Assembly: GCA_013398295.1 (NCBI GenBank)
Contig: VZSF01007311.1
Span: forward strand, 1 to 64,000
Direction of reading: 5' to 3'
Length of the DNA: 64,000 nt
DNA from: Chionis minor
Taxonomy: Eukaryota > Chordata > Aves > Charadriiformes > Chionididae
Part shown: in pieces, positions 24,401 through 36,100 of the stretch
How positions within the stretch are numbered: position 1 is the stretch's first letter
Layout of the letters: each line of letters starts with the position of its first letter
Translations under genes and position numbers: made by a program
Notes under the pieces: model-generated
What the model was told of the DNA's origin: nothing
Databases searched by the model: none
What the model saw: only the letters and a program-made list of their open reading frames with translations

Positions 24401-26859
24401 TAAATATTCTTAGGGAAGAAGGGAAATTTAATGAGGAGAAAGGAGGATAGAGGACTGAACTCTGCACAGAGATGTCTCTCACAGAGTGCAGTTTAGTACT
24501 CTTTTCCCACTGCAGAATATCTGAACTAATATATGGCCTTGACATTTTTCTTTCTGACACTTAAACTTAGTAAAATCAATGCTGGACATGTGAATGTGAA
24601 TGGATATTTTAGGCCTGCAAGTTATTTCTAAAGTTATCGATAACATAATAGGCAAAACCCTTGTGAACATTAGCATGTTATAAATGAACTTCCAAGAAGC
24701 TTCAAGTTTCAAAACTATACCAAACGTGATAGCATGGCTCAGCAGAAGTATATCTGCTCTCAGAGTGCTCGCTGTCAGAGCTGGAATCCATTGCTTGTAC
24801 CTGTCCCACAACAGGAGAGATGGCAGGTCTGAACTTGCAAATCATAGTTTGCCGCCGAACACCAAAATGTCAAACTATATTTGCACTAATTTCAGCTTGT
24901 TTTACTTGAAATGTAATAAAGAAATACATAAGCTTCAGCCCTCAAACTGCCCCCATAAAGGAGCTGTAATTGCTTTCTCCCACTTAAAACAAATAGCTGG
25001 TATTTTACTGGGAATCTGTAATAGTTTTACAGGACAGATTTAGTTCTAATTACTATCCTTTGTGTAATCCTATCTGATTTCTTTAAGCTTCCTTCTCAGA
25101 AAATATAGATGCATTATAGCTTTGCTGGAGAATCTGAGCATTTATTCTATCCTTTTGCTTGAAAAGCAAATTCATGTTATTGCTAAGTTACTGACTACCA
25201 ACTAAATATTAATTGAAATTACAGCTCTGTGAATAAATATTTATACATTCTCTAGAGTTAACAAAAGCCATTCTTCAATAAACTATGAAATTTTCTGACT
25301 AATCAACAGTAATGTTTTGTAATTCTTACATGGGTACTTTTTTACTTGTCATGTCCTATGATACGGAGCTCCGTATCTTCTGTCTAAATCAGATGTAATT
25401 GAGTTGGTCTGGGTGTGGCTGTGCTTTGTCCACTCTACTAGAAACCCAGTTTCTGAAAATTCTTTACTGTATCAGCAGTCCAGAAAAAAAAGGTATGTTG
25501 TCCCCAACTGTTGCATAAATGGAAAGTAATTATTACTCTCCCACAGACATCACAAGAAAAAGGAGCAATAAAAATTCATCTCCCACAGACTCAAATATCT
25601 TACTGAGAATGAAGTTTAGTAGAAAATCCAATGGGCTGTTATTACTTCTAATGCAGCAACATCTGTGTGCATCTGTTTATTTTTAAGATTCTTTTATGTT
25701 AAGCACTGTATGCACGCATGGGAAAAAGGGTAATCCTTACCACCAAAGATGTCAACCTTTAATAGAAACTACTACAATAATTTCAACAAGCTGGAAGAAG
25801 GAACATGAGAATACACAAAAACAGAAACAAAGGTATTGTACAGCATGGTGGTGGGTGATACAGCAGCATCGTTAGTAAACACTGAAGCAAGGAGAAAAGG
25901 TCTCTTAGCAAAAGTCTCTAGCAGATTTACTATTTTAGGCACTGGTGTCTCCGCTACCCAGGGCCTCACCTCTGTTCCTACAGGATTTTCTTCCACTATT
26001 AATGACAGCAATGAAGGCAGTCATCTCAAAGGAATTTTTTCAGGCTGTCTAGCCCAAATGATGAAGCAGAAAAGTGAGACTAAGAGTTCAAAACAAACAA
26101 ACAGGCAAACATTCAAACAAACAAAACCCCCTTCAAATAAAAGATTGATCTTTTAAACTTTGCTGCAGTTAAGGGCCTGTGAGTGGTAAAACACGTGGAT
26201 ATTGATTGCTGCACTTTTAGTGCTCTGAATCATAATCAAACCCAGACACATGGTTAAGTATGAAATTACATCAACAAGTTTAGTGAAAATTCCCTTAATG
26301 GTAACTTTTATACTACAGTATTCCAGTGCCAAACAGTTCTAATTTAAAGCACTCACCAAATGCCCAGCATTGCTGTCAGTATAGGAATGTACAATTAAAG
26401 TCACTGAAACATCATTACTTCTATCCCCACATCAATGCCACTTTGTGCACACAGAACATCTGGCATTTATGATACATAATTAAAAAGGGACACAGAAACC
26501 TGTAATGGTCTTTAAAAGGAAACTTAGTTACAGCATCAACAATGAAAGGAGTCCATATTTTTTCCTTCAAAGAGCCAACGAAGTATTAATTAATTCTTAG
26601 GATCCTGAGAGACAGTCAAATAATCTGGTTGCTTTGCACAGAAATCTTGCTGGAAGGTAGTATAACCTATGCTGTATTTTTCAATAATTTTCCCTCGGAC
26701 CTTATGCTTAGAAATTAAAACATTATAGTAGGATCCCTAAAGGCTGTCCTTTGATATCAAAAAACATACATGATAGAAAAGTGAAGGTCTTACACTGTGA
26801 AATGTCCTATTTTTATCTGTCATGTTCCCCTTCACTCCTCCTCAATTTGAGAAATAACC
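18416..26859. other. AT-rich noncoding DNA
   Basis: About 8.4 kb with no recognised transposon or exon. Open frames of 80-119 codons (23542-23853 minus, 24684-25043 plus, 25836-26156 plus) lack motifs, splice sites or biased composition and are taken as chance. A perfect 18-bp palindrome at 25360-25377 is listed separately. Confidence 0.5.
25360..25377. repeat. perfect 18-bp palindrome
   Basis: GATACGGAGCTCCGTATC equals its own reverse complement. The palindrome does not extend further, because T faces T outside. Such a length is uncommon by chance, and it is relatively GC-rich for its surroundings. No function is implied. Confidence 0.9.
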
Positions 26860-28132
26860 ATAGAATTATAGAATGGTTTGAGTTGGAAGGGATCTTAAAG
26901 AGCATCTAGTTCCAACCTCTCTACCATGGGAGGAGGGACACGTCCCACTAGACCTGGTTACTCAAAGCCCCATCCAAACTGGCCTTGAACACTTACAGGG
27001 ATGAGGCCGCCACAACTTCTCTGGGCAACCTGTTCCAGTGCCTTATCACCCTCAGAGTAAAGAATTTCTTCCTAACATCTAATCTAAATCTACCCACTTC
27101 CAGTTTAAAACCATTACCCCTCATCCTATCCACACACGCCCTGACAAAGTGTCCCTCCCCAGCTTTCCTCTAAGGCCCCCTTTGACTACTGGAAAGCTGC
27201 TATAAGGTCTCCCTGGAGCTTTCTCTTCTCCAGGCTGAACTACCCCAACTCCCTCAGCCTGTCCTCATAGCAGAGGTGCTCCAGCCCTCTGATCATCTTC
27301 ATGGCCCTCCTCTGGACTCACTCCAGCAGGTCCATGCCCTTCTTATGTTAGGGGCTCCGGAGCTGAACACAGTACTCCATCCAAGCAGGGTCTCATGAGA
27401 GCAGAGTAGAGGGGGAAAATCACCTCCCTCGACCTGCTGGCCACACTGCTTCTCATGCAGCCCAGGATACAATTGGCCTTCTGGGCTGCGAGTGCACACT
27501 GCTGGATCATGCTGAGTTTCCCATCTACCAACAGACCCAAGTCCCTCTCCTCAGGGCTGCTCTCCATCCGTTCTCTGCCCAGCCTGTGTTTGTGCATGGG
27601 ATTGCTCTGACCTGCGTGCAGGACCTTGCACTTGGCCTTGTTGAATTTCATGAGGTTGGCACGGGCCCACCTCTCAAGCTTGTCTAGATCCCTCTGGATG
27701 GCGTCCCTTCCCTCCAGACTGTTGACTGCTCCACACAGCTTGGTGCCATTGGCAAACATTCTGAGGGTACGCTCAGTCCCAATGTCCATGTCACCAACAA
27801 AGATGTTAAATAGTACTGGTCCCAGTACCAGCTCCTGAAGAACACCACTCATCACTGGTCTCCACTTGGACATTGAGCCATTGACTGCAACACTTTGAAT
27901 GCGGCCATCCAGACAAGTCCTTCTCCAATGAGTGGTCCATCCATCAAATCCATGTCTTTCCAATGTTGAGACCAGGATAGCATGTGGGACAGTGTCAAAT
28001 AGTTTGCACAAATCCAGGTAGGTGATGTCTGTTGCTCTCCTCTTGTTCATTCATGCTGTGTCCCCATCACAGAAGGCCACCAAATTTGTTAGGCACGATT
28101 TGCCCTTAGTGAAGCCATGTTGGCTATTGTCA
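26860..28132 (-). mobile_element. CR1 LINE, 5'-truncated, minus strand
   Basis: This encodes the RT palm to 3' end of a CR1 ORF2, followed by the CR1 3' tail (AACCATTCTATAATTCTATGG on the minus strand). The longest open part is 27343-28050, 235 codons. It includes FDTVPHAILVSTLERHGFDG, NGSMSKWRP and ESSPEERDLGLLVDGKL, all hallmarks of CR1 RT. The catalytic block, usually FADD in CR1, reads FANG at 27745-27756, so it is catalytically dead. A stop just upstream of 28050 and further stops beyond LCSAPEPLT break the frame. The 5' end at about 28132 is a typical LINE truncation. Long blocks have almost no differences from the inverted CR1 at 40783-42051, with which it shares lesions. Confidence 0.95.
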
Positions 28133-28418
28133 GTCATCTTCTTATGTGCCATGTGCATTAGCGTAGCAATAATGTGCTTTATAAAAGGAATGATGGCTTA
28201 CTCTATTTAACACGGAAAAGAATTAAAAGGGTTCAACTATTATTTTTGTGTGAATATAAAAAAAATTACTGTTTCCTAGAACAGTTTTCCCATTGAGAAA
28301 CCAGGAATAGCAGTTTGTCACAGCTTTCAACTTCATAGATTTTGAGGCTCAAAAAGTTATTATTGGATGATATGAAAACCTCAGTTAAAATCATACAAAA
28401 ACATTCAGATTACCTAGG
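28133..28418. other. unique spacer between CR1 and LTR
   Basis: AT-rich sequence without recognised elements. It lies between the 5' truncation point of the CR1 and the target duplication of the LTR. Confidence 0.6.
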
Positions 28419-29013
28419 TGTTGTGGTTTAACCCCAGTTGGCAACTAAGAACCTCCCAGCCTCTCACTCACTGTCCCCACAGTGGGATGGGGGAGAGAAT
28501 TGGAAAAGTAGAAGCAAGAAAACTCATGGATTGAGATAAGGACAGTTGAATAGGTAAAGTAAAAGCCATGCACACAAGCAAAGCAAAACAGGGAATTCAT
28601 TCACTACTTCCCATCAGCAGGCAGCTTTTCAGCCATCTCCAGGAAACCAGGGCTCCATCATTTGTAACAGTTACTTGGGAAGACAAAGACCATCACTCTG
28701 AACATCCTCCCCTTCCTTCTTCTTTCCCCAGCTCTATATGCTGAGCATGACATCATATGGTATGGAATACCTCTTTGGTCGGTTGGGGTCAGCTGTCCCA
28801 CTGTGTCCCCTCCCAGCCCCTTGTGTACCCCCAGCCTACTTACTGGCAGGGTGATATGAGGAGCAGAAAAAGCCGTTATGCTCTATCAGCACTGCTCAAC
28901 AGTAATGAAAACATCTCTGTATTATCAGCACTGTTTTCAGCACAAATCCAAAAAACAGCCCCATACCAGCTACTACGAAGAAAATTAACTCTACCCCAGC
29001 CAAAACCAGCACA
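28419..29013 (-). mobile_element. solo LTR of an avian ERV with 5-bp target duplication
   Basis: It begins TGTTGTGGTTTAACCCC and ends CAAAACCAGCACA, with TG...CA termini. It is flanked by a perfect 5-bp direct repeat CTAGG (28414-28418 and 29014-29018). Five-base duplications are usual for class III (ERVL-type) elements and also occur in some class I. The body shares the long CATCTCCAGGAAA to CTGGGGTCAGCTGTCCC arrangement with the LTR at 2688. Sense is inferred to be minus, from the related LTR at 45102, whose polypurine tract is on that side. There is no internal region, so the provirus was lost by LTR-LTR recombination. Confidence 0.9.
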
Positions 29014-30144
29014 CTAGGTCATGCAATTAGAAGGTAAAATTCAGGCTAGTGTTCAGAAGATGACATATCTTTACCTTTTGTTTAGTCCTTTCTGAGGACT
29101 TTCAGTGGCAGAGTACTGATCACACCTTTCTCTCTTTAAGTAGAGTCCCTGAAACTTCCTTTGTTCAATACACACCTGAAGGTGTTGACCTGGGAGTATC
29201 ATATTCAAATTGTGGTTATATTTATCATGATCTTTTCTAGAGAATGCACAAAAGCTTATTGTTTTTGAGTATACATCAAGAACTTTAGTTAACACTGCTA
29301 TTGATCTCTTGCCAGCTGCAGAGCTGATTGACAATAGGAAGTCACAAACAGGTCTCTTCTGCAGTGACGATGCATAGAGGTACACTTACATGGCAGATTA
29401 CTAAATTCACTGCACCCTAATGCACTGTAAAATTAGATGTTCTGAAATATTAGCAGCAGCTTGGATGAATACCAGCCTTTCCAGCTTTAGCTGTGTAAGA
29501 GGCATACCACTACATCTACTCCAAGGTAGTGGTGTTAGGCGCCCTCTACAGTTCATGGCAGGAGATTCGTCACAGTCAAAGGCTGATGGGATGAAGACAA
29601 CTCTAAAATTGCCTACTACCATTTCCCACGTGGGAAGTAGCCTTGGAAAACGGTGTCTGAAAACCACCTAACTTATCTTTCGAAGGTTACTACTTGTTAG
29701 ATGAACCTCACCTTTCTCTCATGCAAAACTGCCGAAATTTGAAAAAATTGTGGGAGAAACTCTTCCACAAATAGGCAACCCTAGACCCTAAACTAGAAAA
29801 TTATCAGGAGCATGGACTGAAGAGTTTTCTACTACCCTCTGCTAGTTAGTGCATCCTTTTCTTCAAAATCTGTGTTAAACCTCTCCAAAAATATCCTATA
29901 GAAGAAATGATCCTTCTCTCCATATAAACATTCTTGTCTCTGTGGGTTAAAGATATTACTGTTTTTAGTTGATTAAGGTAGCTAATCTAAGGCAGCTCAG
30001 AAGATAATTTCAAATCTAACCTTTCTGGACAAATTTGCAAAATAAAACAAATCAGAATCCAGAGAATAGGGGGATAATACTTGTTCAACTTTGCAGCATA
30101 ATAAGAACAAGAGCCGCAATATAAAACTTTCATTTGGAAAAAAG

Positions 30145-30179
<35 letters not shown>

Positions 30180-30895
30180 CTATGCTCCTCTGCTGCTTCA
30201 CAGAGTTAATGATCCACTTACTTGGATTTTATGTTACATTTTTTTCAACTGGGAAATCAACGTATGTGTTCATAAACACTGTAGAACATAATCCAGAAAA
30301 GGCAGGAGATCTTTACACACTGTCACAGACAAAACCACCAGCTGGACAAGCACTAAAATTCTATACAAATGTGTCACACTAAATAACAGTCACACAATTT
30401 TCTCTATCTGGTTTGTCATTAAAATAATTAAAAAGTGTTAACACAGGAAAAGAAGTTATTATTAAGAAAATATTTCCTGTCATTTTTCTTTAATACAGGT
30501 TTTTTTTCTGTCTGCTGAATGAAACTAAAAAACAGTATTTTGATAACAACACAAAAATATAATTTTATAAATTGACTTCTCTTCAGAAAGTTTGTTATAA
30601 ACCAATGTTTCTATCTCTGTGCAATCCGTACTGGAGAATTTTGCCTTTGAGAATGGGATGCAAGGTTTTCTACAGGGCTGCTCCACACACAACTAAAGAA
30701 CAGCTCATATTTGCGGAAAAATATCTGTAATCATCTGAGTCTCCTAGCAACAATGTAGGATCCTAATCCTCAAAGCCTTAAGTCATCTGCACTGTTTTCA
30801 GACAGATGTGAGATAACTCTGTGTAATGTAATACAAAGGTAATGTACTTCGCATTTCAACATTCACATTTCAAGTTCAGGTCCAGGAACATTAAT
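29014..30895. other. AT-rich noncoding DNA with a poly-A tract
   Basis: Contains the A-run at 30138-30175. The overlapping frames at 29407-29671 (86 codons minus, 83 plus) have no recognisable content. No exon or transposon was identified. Confidence 0.5.
30138..30175 (+). repeat. poly-A tract
   Basis: About 38 bases, almost all A, with one G near the left end. There is no retrogene body immediately to its left that I recognise, so it reads as a simple repeat rather than a retrotransposed tail. The length may be inexact in the assembly. Confidence 0.9.
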
Positions 30896-31402
30896 ATTGT
30901 GTCCAGTTCTGGGTTCCCCAGTTTAAGAAAGACAGGGAACTGCTGGAGAGGGTGCAGCAAAAGGCCACGAAGATGATTACGGGGCTGGAGCATCTTTCTT
31001 ATGAGGAAAGGCTGAGGGAGTTGAGTCCTTTTAGTCTGGAGAAGAGAAGACCGAGGGGGGATCTCATCAATGTCTACAAATACTTAAAGGGAGGGGGCCA
31101 GGAGGAGGGGGCCAGGCTTTTTTTAGTGGTGCCCAGTGATAGGACAAGAGGTAACAGGCACAAACTTGAACATAGGAAGTTCCATCTGAACATGAGGAGG
31201 AACTTCTTTCCTTTGAAAGTGGCAGAGCACTGGAACAGGCTGCCCAGAGACGTGGTGGAGTCTCTGACGCTGGAGATATTCCAAACCCGTCTGGACGCCA
31301 TCCTGTGCAACCTGCTGTAGGTGGCCCTACTCTGGCAGGGGCGTTGGACTAGATGATCTCTAGAGGTCCCTTCCAACCCTTAACATTCTATGATTCTGTG
31401 AT
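30896..31402 (+). mobile_element. CR1 LINE 3' fragment with open ORF2 tail
   Basis: It starts at ATTGTGTCCAGTTCTGGG and ends ATTCTATGATTCTGTGAT, the diagnostic CR1 terminus with its 8-bp direct repeats. The ORF2 C-terminus (30952-31320, 122 codons) is uninterrupted and runs through [58 protein letters not shown] and [11 protein letters not shown] to the natural stop. This is another subfamily from the two long CR1 copies: its [13 protein letters not shown] and long post-stop tail differ. The unbroken frame suggests a relatively young insertion. It is strongly 5'-truncated, as most CR1 copies are, so it is not autonomous. Confidence 0.95.
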
Positions 31403-32900
31403 ACCTTTCACTCAGGTTCAAGTGAATGAAAAATAAGCCTCACCTACAGATCAGGTGTCAGCAAAACACCATGAGGACAGACTCAACAAGTTTTCTCACA
31501 CATTGTCTGCCTTGGTATGTCGTGCATAAGCAGCCTGTTCTGTGCTGAAGAGCAAACTGTGTGAGCAGTTGAGCAGCAAGGGAATGGCAGCAGTTGCAGG
31601 TGAGCACAGCCGGAGCTACTGCAAGAAGCCAGTGAGCAATGTTAGAAATGAAGCCCAAAAGCCTTGGTGTGTGACAGTACTGTCAGAGTGTGGGGTGCAG
31701 CTCATTAGGTTGAGCAATAGACAGACTGTATATTTTTTTCCCCACATGAAGATAAATAGATCTGTATTTTCTTGCAGGTAAAAAAAAGGCCTTCCTGTCA
31801 ATTAATTGAAAAACTACATAGCTCATATTCATAGAACTTTTTATTCCTGTGACAGAAAAACATATGGAGAAGCTCTCTAACAGGGCAGTTTGGTAAGAAT
31901 AAACGAGACTATCTCATGAGTGAGATTTGCAGGATCACCTCTCTTCCCCAACTGAAAATGTGGAAGACTCAAATACCATCCTCATTATTCATGTCAATTT
32001 GTATTTTGACTCCATAGTAAAATACTGATGAAGCCACCAACTCTCTCATAACAAGATATCATCCGACTGGACATTCGCTTAAACAAACTAAGTAATGTCA
32101 AGCCAGCTGCAGAATTATAATTGGCAAGTTTAATTTTGCCATGCAGCTGGCAAAGACAGAAATGTTTAGAGAAATTACAGGATTGCAGAACTGTTATTCC
32201 TACTAAATGCTATGAGAGCTTTGGGGTTCCTAGATACTATGTAAGTAACTGTGTATCAGGAAGCTTTAATTACAACTAGATTCTTACATCCAGGGGTTGA
32301 GGGTTGGAATCTTACTGCCTTCTGCTTATTAAGTTGGGTTTGACTTTTACTCTGCTTGTTAATTTCTTTCCATTTTGCATAAAATTATAATTTAAAAACC
32401 ACAGCAATCACTTAATGCACATTATTGTTTAAAAGCTTATCTGATGGTTATTTGATCCAAACACTAGTCACAGTACTACCATATTAATTATTTGTGACTT
32501 TGCTTTCCATTCACTTTAAAGTAACATTTTCCTTTAGATTAAATTGCCTGGAAGCTGATATTACTTACAAAGAATTTTATAAGATTACTTACAAGAAAGT
32601 GCACTAATAAAAATATTTATTTGCCAGTCACAAATGCTCTAATTATAATATGAATGTCACTGTTATTTTTCAATATTTCCTGTTCCTAGACCTTCCTTTT
32701 TAATTAATTTTTCATTTCTGTATCATTCTAATTTTTTTTCTTTTCAGAAAGGTAACCTACTATATTAAAATTTCAGAAGAGTTTCCTAGGATATTAGATA
32801 GTCTTACCTAGTTTTTTATAAGACCTACCAAGAAAACAGAGCAAACATGGGGGGACACCTAGCTGTCAAAAGCAACTTTATTTTAAAGGTACACATTGTA
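31403..32900. other. AT-rich noncoding DNA
   Basis: No recognised element. About 32400-32700 is repeat-free and rich in TAATTA, ATTTATTTG and TTAATTATTTG-type motifs, which are common in conserved enhancers but also in any AT-rich DNA. Confidence 0.45.
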
Positions 32901-33110
32901 TTTGGTCAGGTTAGGAAGGAGTTAATTTTCTTCGTAGCAGCCCATACAGGTCTGTATTTTGCATGTGCGACTGAAACACTGTTGATAACACAGCAATATT
33001 TTATCTATGAGTGAACAGTACTTGCACAGTATTGACGCCTTTTCTGTTTCTCACTTCGCTCCCCCAGTGCCCAAGAGGTTGGGAGGGGACACAGCCAGCA
33101 CAGCTGACTG
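32901..33110 (+). mobile_element. truncated ERV LTR fragment (U3 end)
   Basis: GGAGTTAATTTTCTTCGTAG, AACACTGTTGATAACACAGC and GGGAGGGGACACAGCC correspond, in reverse complement, to the right-hand third of the LTR at 28419-29013. With sense taken as minus there, this fragment lies in sense on the plus strand and keeps only the U3-side end. The outer terminus is eroded, and the right break at about 33110 is inside the element. The 93-codon frame crossing it (33007-33288) is therefore fortuitous. Confidence 0.8.
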
Positions 33111-36100
33111 GCAGCTGATAATTTTATCAATGATAAAAACTGGATTAAGAGATTATAACCTTAAAAGCAGGCGCATAACCTACCTTAAAGCCAAGGAAAC
33201 TGTTTATAAAGGGAAAATTAAATTGAAGTTTCAATTAAATGACTACAGATTGATAGAATCTGGTTTTGATATCTGGGATGAAGTTTAAACTATATATTTT
33301 GAATAGAGGCATTATGATTGCATTATTACATTATTTATCAAGGACTTACCTTGGTATTACCTACAATTCATTTACAATTAGTGAATATTTATTCAAATTT
33401 ATCTTGTTTATTGCTTTGCTGCTTCATGCTTTGTTATGGCATTGATTTCAACAGGAGGTTTTGTCTGCCTTCAGGCTGTGTTCATTCACAGCCATTTGAG
33501 TTATCAGGGATCCACAATCATCAACTTTAATTTATTTTCCCCTGTTATTGAAGAATTGATTTATTATCTAGTTCCACATTTTTAAGATGGTATCAATTTA
33601 CCCATAAGCTAATACCATTCTCGCACATAGATTCATTGGGTATTTGTGCATTAATTGATATTTGATTTTAGTGCGGAGAAGATAGAGAAATTCTGTATGT
33701 GTAATGCAAATGAGTGCACTTAATTGAACAATCATTTGGGGTTTTGTGCATGTAAATACAGATAAATGAGATTCTTTAAATACCAATTAACAGCTAACTC
33801 ATTGCTTAATATCTTTTTAGTTCACCACAGGTTCAGCTGGCCCAGTGGAACACCTGTTAAAGATATAAATTTATGTCCAGCTTCATCATCTCCACTAATT
33901 TTAGATATCTAAAAAATGGTGATACGGTAGTAGCCAGTTCTTTAGCCTCCTTTGTAACTTCTGGAGAGAATTAGGAAATCTGAAAGGATAATTCATCCCA
34001 TTCAAAAGTAAAATAATTGCAAGTGATACAAATTCCCCTAGAAGAGGTTCTCACTCATGACTAAGATAGGCTAGATACCAGAAGGCTGAAGTTAGTGAGA
34101 ATTAATCCTATCCCAAGTCACCTCTTTAATTTCAGAACATACAATTTTGGTATTTTGGTGCCTCAACAGTGTTGTAAGAATTGAACTGTCAGGTTAAGTC
34201 TTCAAGTTTAGGCAATGGAAATTCAAAATTGAAAAAAAAATTAGGATGTACCTGTGACCAGACGTTGGCCCTAATCATGACCACAATCGTGACTGTAATC
34301 CTGAGCCCACTGTTAAATTCCTGCCCCCTTCATCTACCCATGCAGCAAAGACATGTGTGACGGAGTTGTCTATTGGCTCACGTGTGAGTATTCACATGCT
34401 TAAAGACAAGCACGTGTCTGAGTGCTTTGCTGGATCAAGGCCAAAGCATTCTCCAGGTTTCCTGGTGGCTTATTTATCTTTACCACAACTTTGCTGAATG
34501 GACTTTTAGGTTGGGGGAATAAAGGTAATATTTCATTGCTCTTCACCAAATACAAATTTTGCATCTTCTGAGAGTAGTTCACTTGAAGTAGTTACACATC
34601 CTTCTTACCGTCCACTGTTCAAGTTTGTCCTTCATTTCCAATAGTATTAAAAGACATTTTCTTTTTCTTAAGAAATAAAGAGATGTAGTAATAAAACATG
34701 TTAGTGACCTGACATAACAGCCATTGAAATCAGTGAGTGTTTCTTCATTAACATCAAGGTATTTTGAATTGGGTTCTAAAATGTTAAATTTAGGGAATAG
34801 CAATTAAAGAATTCTCTGATCAACAGCTAAAAGATCAGAATGTCTGTAATATATTAATTCTACTGAAAACAATGGCATAATAAATACTTTCTGCCTAAAA
34901 TGAATTATTCTTAACCTCTGTGATATAAACAATTCCAATAATCAGCATCTACATATACAGATATACAAAACACACAAACGCATGTAGTGATTAAAAATTA
35001 AATTATGATTCAACAGATGTAATGAGATGTAACTATTAATAACCTCATTAAAAAGTCTGATGAATACAAAAGCTCTCCCATTATAATTACTCTCAGAAAG
35101 AAAAGTATTGTTAATCTGCTGAGCAGCTGATGACACAGAAAATTATAAATAATAGAAACATTGCACAAATTAATTCTAGATTAGAAGAACAGAATAGTTT
35201 GTATTTAATAATAGGAAGCCCATTTTTAGCAGAGAATAGGCATGATGTTCTGTTAGAGACTTTTTTAATTATTGGACTCCCTTTCTCTCTCATGATCCTT
35301 AATTTTTTAAGAAAGAAGTAATCTCTCTCAAATAACAGGTCTAAATGAAGCTAGATGCTGGCCAGCAGCATCCTACAAACAACACATCATCTGAATATTA
35401 ATGAAAGGTCTTTCAAAAAGTTTTGGTATTGTAAAAGACTAGTCGGACACTTTTTAAGATGCAGAGTAAAGCGGAAGACAATTGTTTGGGCAACTTGAGG
35501 CAATAGAGTTTGTGGTATTCATATTGGTTTGATATGCATAATTAGTGAATATTATAATGGTTAGGCTAATTCTGGAGACAGACTGGGTTTTTATTAGTTT
35601 CATAGGCAGAGACGTAGCTGCTGGAATAGAAACCTGAAAAGGCGAGGCTGCGATTATTGATCATATTTGGCAACGAAAATTCATCATTGCTCTATCGTGT
35701 GCTGCCAGCATACTCTGCATTTGGCACTTTCAGTAAGTGGCCTTATATTTGTATCCCCGCTATCACCTTCCCACTTCTTTTAGTAACACAGTAAAACTGG
35801 CACATATTAAACATATTTTGCATGTGAACTCCAGGCAATAGTATAAAATACAAGTTTATCTTGGCCTTCACATAGCATCATTATTTCTGTTTAGTTATTG
35901 GTTCCTTGAAGAGTCAAACTGAGACAATGGCTTATATTAATCATGGCAAGAAATGCTAAGACAGCCCATAGGAGAACCATTTTTTACTTATTGGCTTTTT
36001 GTACAAGCTGTATTGGCAAAGTCATTTCACAAGTTTAATGGATGACTCCAGCTTGTAAAACGTATTGGTCAAGGTAGGTCAAATAGTGTAGTATTTACAG

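Noticed and set aside
24684..25043. 119-codon plus-strand ORF
   Set aside because: No motif, no hydrophobic or repeat structure, no splice context; the length is reachable by chance in 64 kb.
27626..27838. Plus-strand ORF opposite the minus CR1
   Set aside because: Antisense shadow of the CR1 reverse-transcriptase frame.
30138..30175. Poly-A tract as a retrogene tail
   Set aside because: No recognisable mRNA-derived body or target duplication lies upstream of it.
33007..33288. 93-codon plus-strand ORF
   Set aside because: Its first third lies within an ERV LTR fragment and the rest is AT-rich DNA; no protein signal.
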